Below, one piece after another: positions 5,941-10,977 of a stretch of DNA of 10,977 nucleotides. How positions within the stretch are numbered: position 1 is the first letter of the stretch; every line of letters starts with the position of its first letter. Below the pieces are notes generated by a model. That model ran no database searches. It had not been told where the DNA came from and saw only the letters and a list, made by a program, of their open reading frames with translations. Source of the stretch: Dehalococcoidales bacterium (GTDB taxonomy: Bacteria; Chloroflexota; Dehalococcoidia; Dehalococcoidales; ARS1013); assembly GCA_030641585.1 (NCBI GenBank), contig DAOWHE010000054.1, positions 1-10,977 of the forward strand. Reading direction: 5' to 3'. Position numbers and translations under genes: made by a program.

Positions 5941-6564
5941 CTATCGCGAGTAGTACTCAACAACAGCTGCCACCTCAAATTTAGTCTCAGTATCATCTGG
6001 GGTAGGTAACGATAAAACCCGACCAACAAGCTTCTGTTTGTCCAGGCTCAACCAGACGGCAATGGTCTTACTCTCAATGCTCTGGGCCAGTTGCTTATAA
6101 TACTCAGTTCTGGTACTCGCCTCACGCCAGCTAATAACACCACCCTCTTTGACCAGACAGGAGGGGATGTCGGTCTTACGCCCGTTAAGTATGATATGCC
6201 CATGCTGAACTAACTGGCGGGCCTGAGCTCGGGAGTCAGCAAAACCTAAACGATAGACCACATTATCAAGCCGCCGTTCCAGTAGAACCAGCAGATTTTC
6301 CCCGGTAATGCCCGGCAGCCTCTCTGCCTCAGCAAAAAACCGCCTAAATTGTCTTTCCAGGATGCCATAACTATAGCGCACCTTTTGTTTTTCCCGAAGC
6401 TGCCCGCCGCGGTCAGAAATGCGGCGGCGGCGAGCCGGCGGTGGACCTGGAGGTCTTGGCCGCTTCTCCAGCGCACACTTGGTGATACACCTACTACCCT
6501 TAAGCATCAACTTTTCGCCACTGCGGCGACATAACCGGCAAACAGCTGCTGTATATCTTGCCAT
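5941..6564 (-). CDS. rpsD: 30S ribosomal protein S4 (uS4), zinc-type
   Basis: S4 nucleates assembly of the 16S rRNA 5' domain and in many bacteria also represses its own operon. The protein has 207 residues. The N-terminus carries Cys9, Cys12, Cys26 and Cys30, a probable zinc site. The last pair is spaced C-X3-C, whereas the zinc-type S4 of Thermus, as I recall it, has C-X4-C. Further blocks are the KQKVRYSYGILERQFRRFF helix, ERRLDNVVYRLGFADSRAQARQ and the S4 RNA-binding motif QLVQHGHIILNGRKTDIPS. The C-terminus VVEYYSR is typical. The ATG at 6564 is 5 nt after the rpsK stop, and an AAGGAGG lies 14 nt upstream inside the end of rpsK. Confidence 0.97.
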   Translation of the reverse strand: MARYTAAVCRLCRRSGEKLMLKGSRCITKCALEKRPRPPGPPPARRRRISDRGGQLREKQKVRYSYGILERQFRRFFAEAERLPGITGENLLVLLERRLDNVVYRLGFADSRAQARQLVQHGHIILNGRKTDIPSCLVKEGGVISWREASTRTEYYKQLAQSIESKTIAVWLSLDKQKLVGRVLSLPTPDDTETKFEVAAVVEYYSR

Positions 6565-6569
6565 CTTTC

Positions 6570-6962
6570 CTAGACTCGCCTCCTTTTAGGTGGTCGACAA
6601 CCGTTATGCGGGATAGGAGTCACATCCCTGATGCTGGTAACATAAAGACCGGCACTCTGTAGAGAGCGAATGGCAGCCTCGCGTCCACCACCCGGCCCCT
6701 TAACATAAACCGCCACCTGCCGCAAGCCATGCTCCATGGCTTTGCGGGCGGCACTTTTTGCTGCCAGTTGCGCTGCATAGGGGGTGCTCTTACGTGAGCC
6801 CTTAAAGCCTACTGTCCCTGAGCTTGCCCAGCTAATAACACTGCCCTCGGGATCGGTGAGGGTTACTATGGTATTATTAAAGGTAGCCTGGATGTAGGCT
6901 CTCCCGGCCGGGATAGACTTACGTTCCCGTTTCTTTGCTTTGGTTCGTTTCTTTTGTGGCAT
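6570..6962 (-). CDS. rpsK: 30S ribosomal protein S11 (uS11)
   Basis: S11 sits on the small-subunit platform near the mRNA exit region. The protein has 130 residues. It shows a lysine-rich N-terminus, the block with AYIQATFNNTIVTLTD, SSGTVGFKGSRKSTPYAAQ, VKGPGGGREAAIR and the near-invariant C-terminus HNGCRPPKRRRV. The ATG at 6962 is preceded by AGGAG at 6 nt spacing. It lies between rpsM (18 nt upstream) and rpsD (5 nt downstream), as expected for the alpha operon. Confidence 0.97.
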   Translation of the reverse strand: MPQKKRTKAKKRERKSIPAGRAYIQATFNNTIVTLTDPEGSVISWASSGTVGFKGSRKSTPYAAQLAAKSAARKAMEHGLRQVAVYVKGPGGGREAAIRSLQSAGLYVTSIRDVTPIPHNGCRPPKRRRV

Positions 6963-6980
6963 TTACTACTCCTGAAAATA

Positions 6981-7370
6981 CTATTTCTTGGTCATGCCGC
7001 GCCTCTGCCCTCTACCGGCAACTGTCTTTCTGGCACCACGTCTAGTACGAGCATTGGTTCGTGTTCGTTGCCCTCTAAGCGGCAGGTTGCGGCGATGTCT
7101 CAAACCACGGTAACTACCAACGTCCATGAGGCGTTTGATGTTAAGGTTAACCTCTTTCCTAAGCCCACCCTCAACTTTAAGCTCACGGTCAATAAGCTCA
7201 CGAAGACGGTCAACTTCCTCGTCAGCAAGTTGATCCACCTTGGTATCAGGGTCAATACCAGCCTGGGCTAGTAGCTTTTGGCTCAAGGTAGAACCAATGC
7301 CATAGATATATTGCAGCGAAACCCAAACTGGCTTTTTCTTGGGTATATCCACCCCAGCGATACGCGCCAT
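6981..7370 (-). CDS. rpsM: 30S ribosomal protein S13 (uS13)
   Basis: S13 is a head protein that forms intersubunit bridges with L5 and contacts P-site tRNA through its basic tail. The protein has 129 residues. The N-terminus MARIAGVDIPKKK, the IYGIG turn (residues 22-26), GSYRGLRHRRNLPLRGQRT and the very basic C-terminus are diagnostic. The ATG at 7370 follows AAGGAGG (7376-7382) at 5 nt spacing, one of the strongest ribosome binding sites in the window. It follows rpmJ after 15 nt. Confidence 0.97.
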   Translation of the reverse strand: MARIAGVDIPKKKPVWVSLQYIYGIGSTLSQKLLAQAGIDPDTKVDQLADEEVDRLRELIDRELKVEGGLRKEVNLNIKRLMDVGSYRGLRHRRNLPLRGQRTRTNARTRRGARKTVAGRGQRRGMTKK

Positions 7371-7385
7371 CCATGCCTCCTTAAG

Positions 7386-7499
7386 CTAGCCCTGCCTCTG
7401 CTTGTGCTTGGGATTGGGACAGATGATTCTCACCACTCCCCGACGCTTGACTACCTTACATTTTTCACATCTAACCTTAACTGAAGCTTTAACTTTCAT
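7386..7499 (-). CDS. rpmJ: 50S ribosomal protein L36 (bL36), zinc-binding form
   Basis: This is a 37-residue gene read from the minus strand between infA and rpsM, where L36 is expected. The protein begins MKVKASVKVRCEKC and contains VVKRRGVVRIICPNPKHKQRQG. Cys11, Cys14, Cys27 and His32 form the C-X2-C-X12-C-X4-H zinc ribbon of the zinc-containing form. The ATG is at 7497-7499 and the TAG at 7386-7388. The ribosome binding site is weak (AGG about 8 nt upstream). Length and sequence leave little doubt. Confidence 0.96.
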   Translation of the reverse strand: MKVKASVKVRCEKCKVVKRRGVVRIICPNPKHKQRQG

Positions 7500-7525
7500 A
7501 TATTTAACCTGCCTTGCCCCAATCT

Positions 7526-7744
7526 CTACTTAAACCGGTAGGTAATCCTACCGCGACCGAGGTCATAGGGAGACAGCTGAATTAACACTTTGTCGCCAGG
7601 TAAGATTCTAATGTAGTGCACCCTCATCTTCCCCGAAATATGAGCCAGCACTTTATGCCCGTTAGGCAACTCAACACGAAAGGTAGCATTGGGCAGCGCC
7701 TCAACCACAGTCCCCTCAACCTCGATAGCCTCCTTCCTAGGCAA
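7526..7744 (-). CDS. infA: Translation initiation factor IF-1
   Basis: IF-1 is an S1/OB-fold protein that binds the ribosomal A site during initiation. From TTG 7744 the product is 72 residues, exactly the usual size. It begins MPRKEAIEVEGTVVEALPN and carries NGHKVLAHISGKMR, ILPGDKVLIQLSPYD and GRITYRFK. An upstream in-frame ATG (7768) would add eight residues unlike any IF-1 and lacks a ribosome binding site. The TTG instead has GGAGGTG (7752-7758) 7 nt upstream. The start lies inside the last codons of map, an 8-nt overlap that suggests translational coupling. Confidence 0.95.
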   Translation of the reverse strand: MPRKEAIEVEGTVVEALPNATFRVELPNGHKVLAHISGKMRVHYIRILPGDKVLIQLSPYDLGRGRITYRFK

Positions 7745-8486
7745 CGGTAAGCACCTCCGGCTCACCATCAGTAATCAAAACTGTGTGTTCAAAGTGTGCC
7801 GAAAGGCTGCCATCAGCAGTAAGCACCACCCAATGGTCACTGCCAAGCCGAGTACGCCAGCTACCAGCATTTACCATAGGTTCCAGGGCAAGGGTCATGC
7901 CCTTTTTTAGCTTCAGTCCTTCCCCCAGCCGACCAAAGTTAGGTACTTGGGGCTCCTCATGCATCTCCCGTCCAATGCCATGGCCGGTATACTCACGCAC
8001 TACGGAAAAGCCCCTTGACTCAACATAATACTGAATAGCGGCCGAAACGTCTCCCAACCTTGCCCCGCAAAAAGCAGCCGCAATGCCAGCCTTCAGGGCA
8101 CCTTCGGCAGTTTGAACCAGCTTTCTTGCTTGTGGGCTAATCTCGCCCACTGCCACCGTCACGGCGGCATCACCATGAAAGCCATTACAAATTGCTCCAA
8201 GGTCAAGAGATACAATATCCCCCTCATTTAAAAGTCGCTCCCCGGGAATGCCGTGCACTATCTCGTCATTTACTGAGACACAGAGACTTGCCGGAAATCC
8301 CCGGTATCCCTTAAAGGAGGCTTTAACCCCCAGTTTTTCCAGCTCTTGATCTGTGATAATATCCAGTTCCTTTGTTTTCATACCCGGTCTTAAGTCTAAC
8401 TTAAGCACCTCCAGTACCGCTGCCACAATCTTACCGGCTTGCCGCATAGCAGCAATCTCACGGTCAGACTTGATAATTATGCTCAT
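7737..8486 (-). CDS. map: Methionine aminopeptidase, type I
   Basis: This enzyme removes the N-terminal methionine from nascent proteins in the cytosol. The protein has 249 residues and the type I pita-bread fold, without the extra insert of type II enzymes. His78 and the five metal ligands Asp95, Asp106, His169, Glu202 and Glu233 all fall in the expected contexts (VNDEIVHG, SLDLG, HGDAA, TGHGIG, LEPM, FEHT), matching the spacing in the E. coli enzyme. The ATG overlaps the adk stop as ATGA, and its 3' end overlaps infA. The adk-map-infA order is common in spc/alpha clusters. It appears intact. Confidence 0.97.
   Translation of the reverse strand: MSIIIKSDREIAAMRQAGKIVAAVLEVLKLDLRPGMKTKELDIITDQELEKLGVKASFKGYRGFPASLCVSVNDEIVHGIPGERLLNEGDIVSLDLGAICNGFHGDAAVTVAVGEISPQARKLVQTAEGALKAGIAAAFCGARLGDVSAAIQYYVESRGFSVVREYTGHGIGREMHEEPQVPNFGRLGEGLKLKKGMTLALEPMVNAGSWRTRLGSDHWVVLTADGSLSAHFEHTVLITDGEPEVLTVA
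7752..7758 (-). promoter_or_regulatory. Ribosome binding site that sets the infA start
   Basis: GGAGGTG on the minus strand lies 7 nt before TTG 7744 and inside the 3' end of map. It supports the TTG start and makes the upstream ATG at 7768 unlikely. Confidence 0.75.
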
Positions 8487-9145
8487 CCAGCTATACGCTC
8501 TCTCCCCCGGAGTGCGGCAGTTATCCTCCTGCCCACCTCAGCTACGCTCCCCTCTCCAGCCACCTCCAGCAGCTTGCCCATTCGAGCGTAATAATCAACG
8601 AGGGGAGCCGTCTCAGTAAAATATACCATAAGCCGCTTTCTAACCGTTTCGGCAGTATCATCAGGGCGCTGATATAGCTCACCGCCACACAGGTCACACC
8701 TATTCTGAACCCTGGGCGGAGAGCTTTGGCTAGGATATGGTGTCTGGCAGTTACGGCATATCCAGCGACCGCTCAAACGCTTTGCAAGTTCCTCTTCAGA
8801 GACCTTGATATATACCACCCAATCTATAGCCTTATTCTGCAGTGCTAGAGCCCTATCCAGCGCCTCAGCCTGCTTAAGATTTCTAGGAAAGCCGTCAAGG
8901 ATTACCCCATTCTGGCAATCTGGAGCTGACATTGGCTCCAAAATCACCTGTATCGCTATTTCATCAGCTACCAGCATCCCCGTCTCCACATAAGCCTTAA
9001 CCTTAAGACCTAATTCATTGCCTCGCTCTATAGCCTGCCGGAACAGGTCGCCGGAAGCAATATGCACCAGGCCTAGCTTCTGAGCTACATTAGCCGCCTG
9101 CGTTCCCTTACCGGCTCCGGGAGCTCCCAGGAAAATAATATACAC
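8483..9145 (-). CDS. adk: Adenylate kinase, zinc LID type
   Basis: The enzyme catalyses ATP + AMP to 2 ADP in the cytosol. The protein has 220 residues. The P-loop GAPGAGKGT is at residues 7-15, and the AMP-site SGDLFR at 31-36 includes Arg36. LDGFPR (83-88) carries Asp84 and Arg88. The long-form LID domain holds four cysteines (130, 133, 150, 153) in two C-X2-C pairs, a structural zinc site frequent in Gram-positive and thermophile enzymes. The start is GTG 9145, five bases after AGGAG. The gap to secY is 56 bp and carries a hairpin. The stop overlaps map (ATGA). Confidence 0.97.
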   Translation of the reverse strand: MYIIFLGAPGAGKGTQAANVAQKLGLVHIASGDLFRQAIERGNELGLKVKAYVETGMLVADEIAIQVILEPMSAPDCQNGVILDGFPRNLKQAEALDRALALQNKAIDWVVYIKVSEEELAKRLSGRWICRNCQTPYPSQSSPPRVQNRCDLCGGELYQRPDDTAETVRKRLMVYFTETAPLVDYYARMGKLLEVAGEGSVAEVGRRITAALRGRERIAG

Positions 9146-9166
9146 CCGTGCTCCTATTTCAAACTA

Positions 9167-9194
9167 CTGAAAAAGTCCCTCAGAGCTTTTTCAG
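9167..9194 (-). other. 9-bp hairpin in the secY-adk intergenic spacer
   Basis: The arms CTGAAAAAG (9167-9175) and CTTTTTCAG (9186-9194) are perfectly complementary around a 10-nt loop. On the transcript the hairpin lies just after the secY stop and before the adk ribosome binding site. The T-tract forms part of the stem rather than trailing it, and the stem is A/T rich, so it is not a standard intrinsic terminator. A processing site, weak attenuator or mRNA stabiliser is possible. Confidence 0.5.
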
Positions 9195-9201
9195 CGGATT
9201 T

Positions 9202-10524
9202 TTATTTGATAAAGCCCTCATAGCGGCGCATGGTCAGTTGCGCCTCCATCTGCTTCATGGTGTCCAGTACAACGCCGACCACAATAAGCATACCGAAACT
9301 AGATAGCTGAAGCATCTGAACATTGGTAATTTCACGAGCTACGAAGGGCATTATGGCCACTCCAGCTAGGAAAAGAGCCCCTCCCCAGGTAATATGGTTT
9401 ATCACCCCATTAAGGTAACCAGCTGTCTGCTTGCCCGGCCTAATCCCGGGGATAAAACCACCCTGTCGTTGCAAGACACCGGGCAAGTCCTGCTGCTGAA
9501 AGGTAACCATAGTGTAGAAGAAGGCAAAGGCAACTACCATGAAGAAAAATAATCCCCAGTAGAAGAACCCCATAGGCAGAGCAGCCTCAGGATTAAACAA
9601 ATTCATAATGGAATTGGCAAAGTTAGGGTCCACCCCAGTTGGATTGGCAAAGTAGCTGGCGATAATGCCCGGGAACAGCATCAGCGCCATGCCAAAGATA
9701 AGAGGTATCATGCCGGCAGTGTTGACCCTAAGTGGTATATAGGTCGAGCCTGATTGTCGATACATACGGCCGCCGCGGAAGACACTTTTGGCATACTGAA
9801 CCGGAATACGGCGGTGAGCTTCAGTAAAGATGACTATGACCACCGTAGTAGCTAAGCCTACGATAATAAAGAAAATCAAACCCCAAGGCGGCCCCTGCTC
9901 TACGGTCATAACACCCCGCCCAAGCATTTCCGGCAGACCAGCCACGATGCCAGCAAAGATTATGATAGATATGCCGTTACCGATACCGTACTGCGTAATC
10001 TGCTCCCCCAGCCAGACCAGGAACATGGTGCCGGCTACTATCGCCAAAACCATAGCTACAGTTGGCAGCAGGTCAACACTGTCAACCGCCCCCTGACTCC
10101 GGAGAAGTATTATCTGTCCATAACCACCCAGCCCAGCCATAGGCACCACAAGCCAGTGAGTAATCATGTTTATCCTATTCCTGCCTGCCTCTCCCTCCCG
10201 GGCAAGGGCTTGCAGGCGTGGGATAACGGGCGTCATTAGCTGCATAACGATGGTAGCTGTTATATAGGGGTAAACCCCCAGTGCCACTACGGAAAAGTTT
10301 CTCATGGCACCGCCACTGAAGAAATCAAACATCCCCAGCATGGCGTTGGATTCAAATAAATCCTCCAATGCCCCTAGATTCACCCCGGGAAGAGTCACGT
10401 GAGCCACCAGGCGGAATACCACCAGAATACCAAAGGTAATAAGAATTTTGCGCCTTAAGTCGGGCAGACTGAAGGCATCAAGCATTGCCTGCAACAGTCG
10501 TGGCCTAGTCTGCCTTGGCCGCAT
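9202..10524 (-). CDS. secY: Protein translocase subunit SecY
   Basis: SecY is the channel of the Sec translocon in the cytoplasmic membrane. The 440-residue protein has ten hydrophobic segments by eye. The first is in ILITFGILVVFRLVAHV (about 27-43). The signature blocks are GVYPYITATIVMQLM, GEQITQYGIGNGISI, LRVNTAGMIPLIF and FIPGIRPGKQTAGYL, and the end is RRYEGFIK. I chose ATG 10524 because GAGGAGG (10531-10537) lies 6 nt upstream. TTG 10530 touches that site with no spacing. ATG 10485, at MLDAFSLPDLRRK, is family-like but has a weaker site. The start overlaps the end of rplO by about 20 nt. SecE and SecG are not in the window. Confidence 0.96.
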   Translation of the reverse strand: MRPRQTRPRLLQAMLDAFSLPDLRRKILITFGILVVFRLVAHVTLPGVNLGALEDLFESNAMLGMFDFFSGGAMRNFSVVALGVYPYITATIVMQLMTPVIPRLQALAREGEAGRNRINMITHWLVVPMAGLGGYGQIILLRSQGAVDSVDLLPTVAMVLAIVAGTMFLVWLGEQITQYGIGNGISIIIFAGIVAGLPEMLGRGVMTVEQGPPWGLIFFIIVGLATTVVIVIFTEAHRRIPVQYAKSVFRGGRMYRQSGSTYIPLRVNTAGMIPLIFGMALMLFPGIIASYFANPTGVDPNFANSIMNLFNPEAALPMGFFYWGLFFFMVVAFAFFYTMVTFQQQDLPGVLQRQGGFIPGIRPGKQTAGYLNGVINHITWGGALFLAGVAIMPFVAREITNVQMLQLSSFGMLIVVGVVLDTMKQMEAQLTMRRYEGFIK

Positions 10525-10954
10525 TGCCAACCTCCTCGGCTCTCCCGCCGGCGGCCTCTATTTTGGCTTTTGCCGCCGCCGAGAATTTGTTCGCCTTGAC
10601 CACAAGAGGACGACTAATATTGCCATCAGCCAGAATCTTAATCGGCTGCCGTAACGATTTCACCACCCCAGCAGCCATAAGGCTCTCTGGTGTTACTTCA
10701 CTGCCAGCCTCAAACATGTTGAGCTTACCTATATTGACCACGCCATACTCTGTCCTGAAGATATTAGTAAAGCCACGCTTTCTGGGCAAGCGCTTGATTA
10801 AAGGCAGCTGCCCGCCTTCAAAGCCAGGCTTTCTGCTATAGACAGACCGAGACTTTTGCCCTGTACTGCCCCTGCCTGAATAGGTACCGTGACCACTGCC
10901 ATTGCCGCGACCCACCCGCTTCCTGCTTTTTCTGGAGCCGGGAGCTGGAGCCAT
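10505..10954 (-). CDS. rplO: 50S ribosomal protein L15 (uL15)
   Basis: L15 is a late-assembly large-subunit protein. The product has 149 residues. The glycine/arginine-rich N-terminal arm contains PAPGSRKSRKRVGRGNGSGHG, followed by KPGFEGGQLPLIKRLPRKRGF (about 42-62) and a globular C-terminal half (LRQPIKILADGNIS, ANKFSAAAKAKIEAAGG). The ATG at 10954 has a GAGG about 9 nt upstream. The usual few residues before PAPGS are shorter than in many homologues, and no standard start codon lies further upstream in this frame before the window ends. It directly precedes secY with an overlap, the standard spc-operon arrangement. Confidence 0.94.
   Translation of the reverse strand: MAPAPGSRKSRKRVGRGNGSGHGTYSGRGSTGQKSRSVYSRKPGFEGGQLPLIKRLPRKRGFTNIFRTEYGVVNIGKLNMFEAGSEVTPESLMAAGVVKSLRQPIKILADGNISRPLVVKANKFSAAAKAKIEAAGGRAEEVGNAAKAD
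10531..10537 (-). promoter_or_regulatory. Ribosome binding site that sets the secY start
   Basis: GAGGAGG on the minus strand lies 6 nt ahead of ATG 10524, inside the last codons of rplO. The spacing favours ATG 10524 over TTG 10530 and ATG 10485. Confidence 0.65.
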
Positions 10955-10977
10955 TTCATGCTGCCTCGCGAGCTTAC

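Noticed and set aside
7745..7768. Eight-residue N-terminal extension of IF-1 from ATG 7768
   Set aside because: It lies within map, has no ribosome binding site and does not resemble IF-1; TTG 7744 gives the exact family length with a good site.
2689..10954. The ribosomal cluster as a novel system
   Set aside because: Every gene is a recognised housekeeping gene in a known order; no extra gene is inserted, only the non-coding repeat.
10974..10976. Stop codon TAA on the minus strand that might end rpmD
   Set aside because: Gene order makes it plausible, but only a few bases are visible before the window edge, so no protein evidence supports a call.

Overview
The window is an ordinary bacterial housekeeping locus: the distal part of the spc/alpha ribosomal-protein cluster, on the minus strand, converging on a short plus-strand cluster of three metabolic genes. 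Order and protein features suggest a Chloroflexota (Dehalococcoidia-like) bacterium. The clues are rplO-secY-adk-map-infA-rpmJ-rpsM-rpsK-rpsD-rpoA-rplQ-truA-rplM-rpsI in one run, zinc-type L36, S4 and adenylate kinase, and frequent TTG starts. This assignment is inferred from remembered gene order and protein character, not from a search.

Plus strand, 1-2631. A structured repeat (1 to about 118) precedes an ATP-pyrophosphatase of the Dph6/COG2102 family (133-801). Next come a phosphomannomutase/phosphoglucomutase whose true N-terminus lies upstream of the first standard start codon (829-2256), and a small mannose-6-phosphate-isomerase-like cupin (2266-2631). The last two are neighbouring steps of hexose-phosphate metabolism (fructose-6-P to mannose-6-P to mannose-1-P). 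Both strands converge in a 57-bp gap that holds interleaved inverted repeats.

Minus strand, 10954 down to 2689. L15, SecY, adenylate kinase, methionine aminopeptidase, IF-1, L36, S13, S11, S4, RNA polymerase alpha, L17, TruA, L13 and S9 are tightly packed. Several pairs overlap or lie only a few bases apart (adk/map ATGA, map/infA, rplO/secY, truA/rplM), so they are probably cotranscribed and partly translationally coupled. All look intact. Starts are corrected for infA, secY, rplM and truA.

The least ordinary content is a dispersed element with three successive hairpins. It occurs in full upstream of the Dph6-like gene and again, in the same orientation relative to the downstream gene, between rplQ and truA. 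The second hairpin differs in sequence between the copies but keeps its pairing. The 3' tail of the element is Shine-Dalgarno-like, and a related 21-nt tail lies just ahead of the mutase gene, where the expected start position reads TAG-ATA. I saw no CRISPR array, prophage, insertion-sequence transposase, tRNA or rRNA, and no clear novel multi-gene system.
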